Origin: an uncultured Microbacterium sp.
GTDB lineage: Bacteria; Actinomycetota; Actinomycetes; Actinomycetales; Microbacteriaceae
DNA length: 64,000 nucleotides
Direction: 5' to 3'
Assembly: GCF_943912325.1 (NCBI RefSeq)
Contig: NZ_CALTTX010000007.1
Coordinates: 1 to 64,000 of the forward strand
The notes beneath the pieces are model-generated. The model saw nothing but the letters and a program-made list of their open reading frames with translations, searched no databases and was not told the origin of the DNA. The position numbers and the translations under genes are program-made. This document shows positions 26,119-34,186 of this stretch, one piece after another (position 1 is the stretch's first letter; each line of letters begins with the position of its first letter).

Positions 26119-27213
26119 ATGAGCGATCAGCAGGATGCCTCGACCACGATCACGGTCGCCGGTGAGGCCCCCTACGACGTGACGATCGGCCGGGGCATCA
26201 TCGGCGATGTGCGATCGGCGCTCGCCCCCACGGTGCGCAAGGTGCTGATCGTGCACCAGCCCTCTCTCGGCCGCGCGGCGGGACAGCTGCGCGAGCGACT
26301 CATGAGCGATGGTGAGCTCGAGGTCTTCCTCGCAGAGATCCCCGATGCCGAAGACGGCAAGCGCATCGAGGTCGCAGCGTTCTGCTGGCAGGTGCTCGGG
26401 CAGGCAGACTTCACCCGCACCGACGCCGTCATCGGGTTCGGTGGCGGCGCCGTCACCGATCTCGCCGGCTTCGTCGCTGCGACGTGGCTGCGCGGCGTGC
26501 AGATCGTTCAGCTGCCGACGACCGTGCTCGGCATGGTCGACGCAGCCGTCGGCGGCAAGACGGGTGTCAACACGGCGGAGGGCAAGAACCTCGTGGGCGC
26601 CTTCTGGCCGCCGCGGGCGGTCATCGCCGATCTCGATCTGCTCGACTCGCTCGCGCCCAACGAGGCAACGGCGGGGTTCGCCGAGGTCGTCAAAGCGGGT
26701 TTCGTGTGGCATCCCGAAGTTCTCGATATCGTCGAGGCCGATCCGCAGGCCGCCGTCGATCCAACGACCCCGCAGTTCCGGCGCGCGGTCGAACTCGCGA
26801 TCGACATGAAGGCGCGCGTCGTCGGCGAGGATCTGCGCGAAGGTGGCCTGCGCGAAGTGCTCAACTACGGCCACACGCTCGGGCATGCGATCGAGCACGC
26901 CGAGCGCTACCGCTGGCGGCACGGCGCCGCGATCTCGGTCGGCATGATGTACGCCGCCGAACTCTCGCGTCTCGCCGGACGGCTGTCGGATGACGGTGTC
27001 GCGCGCCACCGCAGCATCCTCGAATCCCTGGGTCTGCCGACCACGTATCGCACCGGCGCCTGGTCGCAACTGCTCGCGACGATGCAGCGCGACAAGAAGT
27101 CCCGCGGCGGGATGCTGCGGTTCATCGTGCTCGACGACATCGGCAAGCCGACAGTCATGCAGGCGCCCGATGAGTCGTTGCTGTTCGCGGCGTACCAAGA
27201 GATCGGCGCCTGA
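26119..27213 (+). CDS. aroB: 3-Dehydroquinate synthase
   Basis: NAD- and metal-dependent cyclisation of DAHP to 3-dehydroquinate, the second shikimate step. The 364-residue protein has the NAD-binding GFGGGAVTDLAGFVAATWLRG block, LPTTVLGMVDAAVGGKTGVN with catalytic and metal residues, and LNYGHTLGHAIEH with zinc-binding histidines. GAAAGG about 9 bases before the ATG serves as ribosome-binding site. aroQ begins two bases after its stop codon. Confidence 0.96.
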   Translation: MSDQQDASTTITVAGEAPYDVTIGRGIIGDVRSALAPTVRKVLIVHQPSLGRAAGQLRERLMSDGELEVFLAEIPDAEDGKRIEVAAFCWQVLGQADFTRTDAVIGFGGGAVTDLAGFVAATWLRGVQIVQLPTTVLGMVDAAVGGKTGVNTAEGKNLVGAFWPPRAVIADLDLLDSLAPNEATAGFAEVVKAGFVWHPEVLDIVEADPQAAVDPTTPQFRRAVELAIDMKARVVGEDLREGGLREVLNYGHTLGHAIEHAERYRWRHGAAISVGMMYAAELSRLAGRLSDDGVARHRSILESLGLPTTYRTGAWSQLLATMQRDKKSRGGMLRFIVLDDIGKPTVMQAPDESLLFAAYQEIGA

Positions 27214-27215
27214 GC

Positions 27216-27674
27216 GTGAGCGTCCCGCGTCGTCTGCTGCTCGTCAACGGCCCGAACCTCAACCTGCTCGGCGTGCGCGAGCCCGAGATCTATGGGCGTG
27301 AGACGCTCGCGGATGTCGAGCGAATCGTCGCCGATGCCGCGGCCGAACGCGGCCTGCAGGTGACGAGCGTGCAGAGCAACCACGAAGGCGTGCTCATCGA
27401 CGCCATCCATGAGGCGCGTACGACGTGCGCGGGAATCGTCATCAACCCTGGGGGACTGACTCACACATCCGTCGCACTGCGCGATGCGCTTTCGGGTGTC
27501 GCCCTCCCGGTCGCCGAAGTGCACATCTCGGACGTCTACGCGCGGGAGGAGTTTCGGCACCACTCCTACGTTCGCGACGTCGCCGCGGTCCACGTGATCG
27601 GTGAGGGCGTGCCCGGTTATGCAAAGGCCGTCCGCTTGCTCGTAGACGTCATCGCCGGGAGCGCTGAGGGCTGA
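27216..27674 (+). CDS. aroQ: Type II 3-dehydroquinate dehydratase
   Basis: Dodecameric class-II dehydroquinase, converting 3-dehydroquinate to 3-dehydroshikimate. The 152-residue protein starts at GTG with LLVNGPNLNLLGVREPEIYG (catalytic Tyr and Asn), then QSNHEGVLIDAIHEA, INPGGLTHTSVALRDAL, and VAEVHISDVYAREEFRHHS. It is standard length and completes the local aroE-C-K-B-Q set. The first enzyme (DAHP synthase) and aroA are not in the window. Confidence 0.96.
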   Translation: MSVPRRLLLVNGPNLNLLGVREPEIYGRETLADVERIVADAAAERGLQVTSVQSNHEGVLIDAIHEARTTCAGIVINPGGLTHTSVALRDALSGVALPVAEVHISDVYAREEFRHHSYVRDVAAVHVIGEGVPGYAKAVRLLVDVIAGSAEG

Positions 27675-27702
27675 AGGCCGCAGTCGCCCTCCCGCAAGGG
27701 GG

Positions 27703-27731
27703 GTGACAACGCGTGGCACGAGGCGTACCGT
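27703..27731 (+). promoter_or_regulatory. Promoter of the lipoprotein gene
   Basis: GTGACA (27703-27708) and TACCGT (27726-27731) are separated by exactly 17 bases and match the -35 and -10 consensus well. The -10 ends 7 bases before the ATG at 27739, so the predicted transcript starts at or next to the start codon. Just upstream, a CCCTCCC/GGGGGG pairing (about 27687-27703) could form a small hairpin after aroQ. Confidence 0.6.
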
Positions 27732-27738
27732 CGCCGCC

Positions 27739-28257
27739 ATGGATAAGAAGATCGCGGCTCTGGGCATTTTGGCGATGGCATCGATCGGCTTCGTCGCGTG
27801 TAGCGCGACCGCGGAGGGGGGATCGACGCCGCCGTCCGGGTCGACTCCGACCGTCACAACGTCGTCATCGTCTGCCCCTGCCGCGGCACCTTCGAAGACC
27901 GCGGACGCGGCGCCTACTCTGGCCGACCTCGACGGCACGTGGTGCGATGCCACCGACACATCGAAGTGCATGACCATCGCGAATGGTGCCACGACGGACG
28001 GTGCGTCGGTCACCGAGAGGACCGACAACGAGGGCGCACCGTGCCTCACGGCGGGCATTTCCGACAGCGGCGGCGGGTTCGTCGTGTATTACTGCCCCGC
28101 GGGAGTGACTCCCGCGACTCCGGTCGAGACCGACGCGAAGAGCACGGTGAACCTCAACAACCAGAAGTACGAACGCCTCTTCGCCACTCAAGCTCCGCCG
28201 TACGTCGGCACGTGGTACCGCGAGGCGGACCTCGCTCAGGCGGTCGCGGCGGGCTGA
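27739..28257 (+). CDS. Putative lipoprotein of unknown function
   Basis: A 172-residue predicted exported lipoprotein: MDKK, a hydrophobic core (IAALGILAMASIGFV) and the lipobox-like FVAC with Cys21 as the lipidated residue (Phe at -3 is atypical). A Ser/Thr/Pro-rich linker (22-60) leads to a domain with four more cysteines (TWCDA, SKCM, APCL, YYCP), probably two disulphides, and two GTW motifs near its ends (DGTWC and VGTWYRE). I do not recognise the family. It has its own promoter and terminator and separates aroQ from efp. An in-frame upstream ATG (27703) is disfavoured because it would precede the promoter. Confidence 0.7.
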   Translation: MDKKIAALGILAMASIGFVACSATAEGGSTPPSGSTPTVTTSSSSAPAAAPSKTADAAPTLADLDGTWCDATDTSKCMTIANGATTDGASVTERTDNEGAPCLTAGISDSGGGFVVYYCPAGVTPATPVETDAKSTVNLNNQKYERLFATQAPPYVGTWYREADLAQAVAAG

Positions 28258-28260
28258 GTA

Positions 28261-28297
28261 CGCCCGCACAACCGGCAACTGTGCGCCGGTGCGGGCG
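28261..28297. terminator. Terminator hairpin after the lipoprotein gene
   Basis: CGCCCGC (28261-28267) pairs with GCGGGCG (28291-28297), and ACCGGC (28271-28276) pairs with GCCGGT (28285-28290), with a 3-base bulge and an 8-base loop. It lies directly after the lipoprotein stop codon. No U-run follows, as is common in actinobacteria. A TAGGAT -10 element for efp lies further on at 28364-28369. Confidence 0.65.
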
Positions 28298-28436
28298 AGG
28301 GCTTCTACAGCTACTCCTGAACCGATCACCGACCCCGATCGGGCCGGAGCGCGGCGGGTGGGCTAGGATCGAATGTCGGTCGCTTGCCCACCCGCGCGCC
28401 TTCTCCTCCAGCCTTACGAACGGAACTCCTGAACTC

Positions 28437-28997
28437 ATGGCATCCACCGCAGACATCAAGAACGGCGTCGTCCTCAACATCGACGGTCAGCTCTGGAGCA
28501 TCGTGGAGTTCCAGCACGTCAAGCCCGGCAAGGGCGGTGCGTTCGTGCGCACCAAGATGAAGAACGTGCTGACCGGCAAGGTCGTCGACAAGACGTTCAA
28601 CGCGGGGGCCAAGATCGAGATCGAGAACGTCGACCGCCGCGACTTCTCGTACCTCTACAACGACGGCGACATCTTCGTCTTCATGGATCAGGCCGACTAC
28701 GACCAGATCAACGTGCCGGCCGTGACGGTGGGCGACAGCGCGAACTTCTTGCTCGAGGGTCAGGTCGTCACGATCGCGCTCAACAACGGCGTTCCGCTCT
28801 ACATCGACCTGCCCGCCTCGGTCGTGCTCGAGATCACGTACACCGAGCCCGGACTGCAGGGCGACCGCTCGTCGGCCGGCACGAAGCCCGCGACGGTCGA
28901 GACGGGCTACGAGATCCAGGTTCCGCTGTTCCTCGAGACCGGCACCAAGGTCAAGGTCGACACCCGCACGGGCGACTACCTCGGCCGCGTCAACTGA
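28437..28997 (+). CDS. efp: Translation elongation factor P
   Basis: Helps the ribosome make peptide bonds at proline runs. The 186-residue three-domain protein has EFQHVKPGKGGAFVRTKMKN with the tip lysine in KPGKGG (around residue 32), NVDRRDFSYLYNDGD, and the C-terminal GTKVKVDTRTGDYLGRVN signature. ATG 28437 is the only start giving this length. The promoter is probably TAGGAT at 28364-28369, giving a 5' leader near 65 bases. nusB follows after 12 bases. Confidence 0.96.
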   Translation: MASTADIKNGVVLNIDGQLWSIVEFQHVKPGKGGAFVRTKMKNVLTGKVVDKTFNAGAKIEIENVDRRDFSYLYNDGDIFVFMDQADYDQINVPAVTVGDSANFLLEGQVVTIALNNGVPLYIDLPASVVLEITYTEPGLQGDRSSAGTKPATVETGYEIQVPLFLETGTKVKVDTRTGDYLGRVN

Positions 28998-29009
28998 CGC
29001 GCCGCGACA

Positions 29010-29420
29010 GTGAGCGCACGTAGCAAGGCGCGTAAGCGCGCCCTCGACATTCTTTTCCAGGCCGACGTCCGCGGTGACGACCTCGCCGTCGTGCTCGCGG
29101 CCGAAGCGAAGCGCGCTGCCGCCGAGCCCGAGCGAGCCGCGTCGTGGCTCTACGCGCGCGAGATCGTCGACGGAGTGATCGACCACGGCGCCGACATCGA
29201 CGAGCAGATCATGACGCACGCACGGGATTGGAAGATCGACCGGATGCCGGCGGTCGACCGAGCCCTGTTGCGCATGGCGACGTGGGAAGTGCTCTTCAAC
29301 GACGACGTGCCGACGGCCGTCGCGATCGATGAGGCCGTCGAACTCGCGAAAGAGTACTCGACGGACGATTCGGGCTCGTTCGTGCACGGCGTGCTCGCAC
29401 GCATCGCCCGCGCGTCCTGA
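29010..29420 (+). CDS. nusB: Transcription antitermination factor NusB
   Basis: Small all-helical RNA-binding protein which, with NusE/S10, promotes antitermination of rRNA operons. The 136-residue protein begins MSARSKARKRALDILFQADVRG and has the family blocks WKIDRMPAVDRALLRMATWEVLF (given by its ends WKIDRM and EVLF, near 75-97) and DEAVELAKEYSTDDSGSFVHGVL near the C-terminus. The start is GTG. In related genomes nusB is usually followed by pyrR; here an 11.5-kb block lies between them. Confidence 0.95.
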   Translation: MSARSKARKRALDILFQADVRGDDLAVVLAAEAKRAAAEPERAASWLYAREIVDGVIDHGADIDEQIMTHARDWKIDRMPAVDRALLRMATWEVLFNDDVPTAVAIDEAVELAKEYSTDDSGSFVHGVLARIARAS

Positions 29421-29449
29421 CACCCCCCGCATCCTCTGGGCCGCGCACC

Positions 29450-32428
29450 GTGACCACCCCGCGAAGCGACTCCGGTTCGGGGGGTCGCTTGGCGTGGCGC
29501 GGCCTGATCGCGCGCGGAGGAGTCCATCGCGCGTATGACGCGCCTCTCGCCCTCGGGCTGGACGTGCGGCGACGCATGCCGAGCCGCAATGCGTGGGCGC
29601 CGAGCCGCTCGGAAGCGCTCGACCCGCGCGTGCTCGCGGCGGGTCACGGCGTCGAGATCGAGATCGCGGCGCGACCGCTCGTGCGGAGCCGCTCGACCGG
29701 AGCCTGGATCAAGGGTGACGCCTCGTGGGAGGCGCTACGCTTTCCCGCCGCCGAGATGGACCCCCATCAGGCTCGGTGGTTCGTCGATCTGCGCGCGCTT
29801 GCGCGCGACCCCCGGCATCCGATCGACAACGCACACAGCGCGGAATGGCTCGCACTCGACAAGCTCACGGCACCGCTGCTGGGGGCGCACCTGGCCCGCG
29901 CCGCCGAACTCGGCATCCCCATCGTCGGGGCGCGAAAGAACGTCGACGTCGATGTCGTCGACGACGCGGACGTCGTCATCGGGGTCGAGCGGTTCCCCGG
30001 CGGATTGCGCGTGCGGGCCGGCGCTTGGCTCGGCGACGCGAGCCGCACGGATGCCCGCGCGCTCGGCTCGGGCGGGGTCTATGTGTGCGCCGGCGCGGAG
30101 GGGCGGATCACCGTGACCCTCGGCATCCATCCCCTCGCACCGCCCCTCGTCGCGCTGCTGGCCGAACGCGACGGGGTCGTCGTGCCCGCCGACGAAGAGA
30201 GCGAGTTCTTGCGCGACGCGGTGCCCGCGCTTGCGCGTGTCGCCGAGATCGTCGCCGGTGAGGGAGTCGCTCTTCCCGAACCCGTCGCGCCCGCGCTCGT
30301 CGTCGGGGCGCGCTTGCATGCGCGGGGTGTGCGATACCAGCTGCGGTGGCGCTATGCCGGCGCGCAGGAGTTCGCATACGCGCCCGACCGTCATCCGGTG
30401 CGCGACGCGGCGCTCGAGGCCGAGGTGCGTGCACGCGTCGAGCAGGCGTGGGCCGAGGTTTCGCCGTTGGCGTTCTCGGCCGCGGGCACTCTCTCGGAAG
30501 ACGATGCTGCGGAGTTCGTGCTGCGCGTGCTGCCGGCTCTCGACGCCCTGGACGGCGTCGTCGTGGAGCGCGAGGGAAAGACGACCCTCACGGCCGTCGA
30601 TGCCGACCCGCGCATTACCGTCACGACGGTCGAATCGCCCGACGCGGATTGGTTCGATCTCGGCGTCATCGTGACGGTCGATGGTCGTACGATCCCGTTC
30701 GCGCCGCTGTTCACCGCGCTGACGATCGGCCGCAAGAGGTTGCTGCTCGCCGACGGGCGCTACTTCTCGCTCGCGCACCCGGCGCTCGACCAATTGCGCG
30801 AACTGATCGACGAGGCAGCGACGCTCGAGGAGTGGCAGACGGGACCCCGGATCAGCCGCTACCAGACCGCGCTCTGGGAGGACTTCGAAGACCTCGCCGA
30901 CGTCGCCGAGCCCGCCGTCACCTGGCGGGCGCGCACGGAGGGGCTGCGCGGCGCGAGCGAGGTGCCGCGGCTCGAGCCGCCGGCGGGTCTTACGGCGACG
31001 CTGCGGCCGTACCAGCAGTCCGGGTTCGAGTGGCTCGCGTTCTTGCGCGCGCACGACCTCGGCGGGATCCTCGCCGACGACATGGGGCTCGGCAAGACCG
31101 TGCAGGTGCTCGCGCTTGCCGAGCACGCCCGGGCGACTCGAACGACGGGGGAGCGGCGCCCGTTCCTCGTCGTCGCGCCCACATCGCTGCTGCCGGTGTG
31201 GCGCGACGAAGCGACCCGCTTCACGCCTGGATTGCGTGTGCACGTCGCGGGCGAGACCGAGCGGCGCGCCGCCGTACCCCTCGCGGCCGCAGCCGAAGAG
31301 GCCGACGTCATTGTGACGTCGTACGCCGTGCTGCGGCTTGCCGAAGAGGCCTTCCGCGCGATCACGTGGGACACCGTCGTGCTCGATGAAGCGCAGTTCG
31401 TCAAGAACCACAAGACGCAGGCGCACCGCGCGATCGCGTCACTTCGCCGCGACTCGACGATCGCGGTCACGGGCACGCCCCTCGAGAACTCCCTCGCCGA
31501 CCTCTGGGCGCTGCTCTCGCTGACCGCCCCCGGGCTCTTCGCCTCTCATCGGCGGTTCCGCGACGAGTACATCGGCCCGATCGAGAAGGGCAAGGTTCCC
31601 GAGAATCAGGAGGGTGGGCCGTATCGCGCGGCGCGCCTCGAACGCCTGCGCCGACGCATCCGTCCCTTCCTGCTTCGCCGCACGAAAGAGCAGGTCGCGA
31701 CCGAACTGCCGCCGAAGCAAGAGCAGATTCACCGCGTCGAGCTCTCACCCGCGCACCGCGCGCTCTACGACGTCGTGCTGCAACGCGAGCGGCAGAAGGT
31801 GCTCGGGCTGCTCGATGACCTCGACAAGCAGCGTTTCATCGTCTTCCGCTCGCTGACGCTCTTGCGCATGCTCGCGCTCGCCCCCGGATTGATCGATGAG
31901 ACGGATGCTTCGATCGGGAGCGCCAAACTCGACGCACTGCTCGACCGCATCACCGAAGTGACAGCCGAGGGTCACCGAGCGCTCGTCTTTAGCCAGTTCA
32001 CGTCGTTCCTCGCGCTCGCGCGGGATCGTCTCGCGGCGGCGGGCGTGCGCACGACGTACCTCGACGGCGCGACGCGTGACCGTGGTGCGGTCGTCTCGCA
32101 GTTCCGCGAGGGCGAAGCCGACGTGTTTCTCATCAGCCTCAAGGCTGGCGGCTTCGGCCTCACCCTCACCGAGGCCGACTACGTCTTCCTGCTCGACCCG
32201 TGGTGGAACCCGGCCGCCGAAGCGCAAGCGATCGACCGCACGCACCGGATCGGGCAAGACAAGCCCGTGTTCGTCTACCGCCTGGTCGCCGCCGACACGA
32301 TCGAAGAGAAGGTGCTCGCTTTGCAGCGGCGCAAGGCGCGGTTGTTCGGCGCGGTCGTCGACGACGGCGATGCGTTCGCGGGAGCGCTGTCGGCCGACGA
32401 CATCCGTTCGCTCTTCGACGAGCGCTGA
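29450..32428 (+). CDS. SNF2-family DEAD/DEAH-box helicase
   Basis: A 992-residue SWI2/SNF2-type ATPase, predicted to translocate on double-stranded DNA. The C-terminal half has all helicase motifs: ADDMGLGKT (motif I, near 541), DEAQ (II), TGTPLEN (III), FSQFTSFL (IV), LKAGGFGLTLTEAD (V) and DRTHRIGQ (VI). The N-terminal 500 residues are a poorly conserved beta-rich region. It has almost no cysteine, so the SWIM zinc finger often found at the N-terminus of related actinobacterial proteins is not present. The start is GTG 29450, 29 bases after nusB. Its substrate is unknown. Confidence 0.88.
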   Translation: MTTPRSDSGSGGRLAWRGLIARGGVHRAYDAPLALGLDVRRRMPSRNAWAPSRSEALDPRVLAAGHGVEIEIAARPLVRSRSTGAWIKGDASWEALRFPAAEMDPHQARWFVDLRALARDPRHPIDNAHSAEWLALDKLTAPLLGAHLARAAELGIPIVGARKNVDVDVVDDADVVIGVERFPGGLRVRAGAWLGDASRTDARALGSGGVYVCAGAEGRITVTLGIHPLAPPLVALLAERDGVVVPADEESEFLRDAVPALARVAEIVAGEGVALPEPVAPALVVGARLHARGVRYQLRWRYAGAQEFAYAPDRHPVRDAALEAEVRARVEQAWAEVSPLAFSAAGTLSEDDAAEFVLRVLPALDALDGVVVEREGKTTLTAVDADPRITVTTVESPDADWFDLGVIVTVDGRTIPFAPLFTALTIGRKRLLLADGRYFSLAHPALDQLRELIDEAATLEEWQTGPRISRYQTALWEDFEDLADVAEPAVTWRARTEGLRGASEVPRLEPPAGLTATLRPYQQSGFEWLAFLRAHDLGGILADDMGLGKTVQVLALAEHARATRTTGERRPFLVVAPTSLLPVWRDEATRFTPGLRVHVAGETERRAAVPLAAAAEEADVIVTSYAVLRLAEEAFRAITWDTVVLDEAQFVKNHKTQAHRAIASLRRDSTIAVTGTPLENSLADLWALLSLTAPGLFASHRRFRDEYIGPIEKGKVPENQEGGPYRAARLERLRRRIRPFLLRRTKEQVATELPPKQEQIHRVELSPAHRALYDVVLQRERQKVLGLLDDLDKQRFIVFRSLTLLRMLALAPGLIDETDASIGSAKLDALLDRITEVTAEGHRALVFSQFTSFLALARDRLAAAGVRTTYLDGATRDRGAVVSQFREGEADVFLISLKAGGFGLTLTEADYVFLLDPWWNPAAEAQAIDRTHRIGQDKPVFVYRLVAADTIEEKVLALQRRKARLFGAVVDDGDAFAGALSADDIRSLFDER

Positions 32429-32518
32429 GCGCGAACGCTTGACGTTTGCCCCGCCCTGGGATCTTTGACACGGCCGGGCACTCAGGTCGCGCGGACGCCC
32501 GAGATTTAGACTGGACCC

Positions 32519-34096
32519 ATGCGGATCACGGGACTCGGACACGCCGGCATGTTCATCGAAACGGCGGGCGGCAGCATCCTGTGCGACCCCGTCATCGGGC
32601 CGAGCTTCTTCGGCTCGTGGTTCCCGTTCCCCGACAACCGCGGACTCGATTGGGAGCGGTTCGGCAACGCCGACTTCCTGTACGTTTCACACCGCCACCG
32701 CGACCACTTCGACACCCGCCTGCTCGAGCGGTACGTGCCGAAATCGATCCGCGTGCTGCTGCCCGAATACCCGACGAACGAGCTCGAACAAGACTTGCGT
32801 GCGCTCGGCTACGACAACATCATCTACGCCCCCGCGGGCGTGCCGATGGAGTTCGATCAGGGCCTGAAGATCATGGTGACGCCGCTGCGCGCACCGAGCG
32901 ATGGGCCGATCGGGGATTCGTCTCTCTCGGTCGATGACGGCACCGCGAGCATCCTGAATCAAAACGACTCGCACCCGCTCGATCTCGAAAAGCTGCTGTC
33001 GTTCTCGAAACCCGACGCGTACTTCACACAGGTCTCGGGCGCTATCTGGTGGCCCATGGTCTATGACCTGCCTCTCGATGCGAAGCAGCACTTCGCGCAG
33101 CTCAAGCGCGACGCGCAGAACAAGCGCGCGATGTATTACATCGACAAGGTCGACGCGCCGCACGTCTTTCCGATGGCCGGTCCGCCGATGTTCCTGCGCG
33201 AAGAGCTCTTCCGCTTCAACGGCGTCGGCGCCGAGGGCGAGTCGATCTTCACCGACCAGCGACAGTTCCTCGCCCACATGCGTGAGGAGCGGCCCACGCA
33301 GAAGGGCTACGAATTCGTCCCCGGCACGCAGGTCGACGTCGTCGGCGGCACGGTCGAGGTGACCCAGACGCTCTACACCGACGCCGAGATCGACCACATC
33401 TTCGACGAGAAGTGGGAGTATCTCGCCGAGCAGCGCGACTCGCGCCAAGACGAAGTACGGGCCGAGATCGCGACACGCGCCGCGGTGCTGCCGCCCGATG
33501 AGATGCTCGTCGCGATCAAGGAGTGGTGGGAGCCGCTGCTCCGCCGCGCGCGCACGATCCGCGCGGGCGTCGGCGGCGCCGTACGGTTTCGCATCGGCGA
33601 GCTCGACATGGTCGTCGACTTTCCGAAGGCCAAGGTGCGCGAATACGCGGGTGAGGAGTGCATCTACTGGTACACGATCCCCGCCGATCTCGTCTCGACG
33701 AACATCGCCGATCACGAGATCGACTGGTCGAACTCGATCTTCCTCTCGATGCAGTTCGCCGTCGGCCGCTCGGGCAAGTTCAACGAGTTCCTCACGACGT
33801 TCCTCAAGTGTCTCTCGCGCGACCGCATCGAGTACGTCGAGAACTGGTACGCGGAGCAGTCCGATCAGACCGAGGATGCCGAGATCGGCGACTGGGTCGT
33901 GCAGCGCCGTTGCCCGCACTTGCGCGCCGACCTGACCAAGACGGGCTCGATCAGCGAGGACGGCGTGCTGACGTGCGCGCTGCACGACTGGAAGTGGGAC
34001 CTGAACTCGGGTCGCTGCCTGACGACACCGGGCCACGACATCCGCGCGCGCAAGCTCGAGGACGCGCTGTACCGCGAGGCATCCACTCCCGCGTGA
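32519..34096 (+). CDS. UlaG-like metallo-beta-lactamase-fold protein with C-terminal Rieske [2Fe-2S] domain
   Basis: A 525-residue two-domain protein. The N-terminal part is an MBL-fold metallohydrolase with HRHRDH (His58, His60, Asp62, His63) as metal site and an early GHAGMFIETAGGSILCDP strand pair typical of UlaG-like proteins. The C-terminal part has a full Rieske ligand set: Cys465-X-His467 then Cys486-X2-His489. A middle region (about 270-430) is unassigned. CMP-Neu5Ac hydroxylase combines the same two folds in the opposite order, so an iron-sulphur-linked oxygenase role is possible. TAGACT (32507-32512) lies 6 bases before the ATG, suggesting a leaderless mRNA. It converges on the mevalonate operon. 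Confidence 0.85.
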   Translation: MRITGLGHAGMFIETAGGSILCDPVIGPSFFGSWFPFPDNRGLDWERFGNADFLYVSHRHRDHFDTRLLERYVPKSIRVLLPEYPTNELEQDLRALGYDNIIYAPAGVPMEFDQGLKIMVTPLRAPSDGPIGDSSLSVDDGTASILNQNDSHPLDLEKLLSFSKPDAYFTQVSGAIWWPMVYDLPLDAKQHFAQLKRDAQNKRAMYYIDKVDAPHVFPMAGPPMFLREELFRFNGVGAEGESIFTDQRQFLAHMREERPTQKGYEFVPGTQVDVVGGTVEVTQTLYTDAEIDHIFDEKWEYLAEQRDSRQDEVRAEIATRAAVLPPDEMLVAIKEWWEPLLRRARTIRAGVGGAVRFRIGELDMVVDFPKAKVREYAGEECIYWYTIPADLVSTNIADHEIDWSNSIFLSMQFAVGRSGKFNEFLTTFLKCLSRDRIEYVENWYAEQSDQTEDAEIGDWVVQRRCPHLRADLTKTGSISEDGVLTCALHDWKWDLNSGRCLTTPGHDIRARKLEDALYREASTPA

Positions 34097-34108
34097 TCCT
34101 CGCCTGAC

Positions 34109-34161
34109 TTCCGCTGGAGATCAGCGGGGATCAGCGGGGATTCAGCGGGAGGCCAGCGGAA
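34109..34161. repeat. CAGCGG tandem repeats inside an inverted repeat (convergent terminator region)
   Basis: The 90-base gap between two convergent genes contains the inverted repeat TTCCGCTGG (34109-34117) and CCAGCGGAA (34153-34161). Between the arms are direct near-copies of the 10-mer ATCAGCGGGG. In total CAGCGG occurs at 34122, 34132, 34143 and 34154. Several alternative hairpins can form with the single CCGCTG arm. Position suggests a shared transcription stop for both flanking genes. The repeat number may vary between strains. Confidence 0.65.
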
Positions 34162-34186
34162 TGGATGCCTCGGTCCGGCTGTTCCG

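Noticed and set aside
28231..28436. Additional small gene between the lipoprotein gene and efp
   Set aside because: The gap holds a hairpin, a -10 element and the efp leader; short open frames there lack ribosome-binding sites and typical codon use.
32440..32470. Perfect -35 hexamer TTGACA (32465-32470) as promoter of the MBL-Rieske gene
   Set aside because: The nearest -10 (TAGACT at 32507) is 36 bases away, far from the 16-18 expected, and no other -10 is present at the right spacing.
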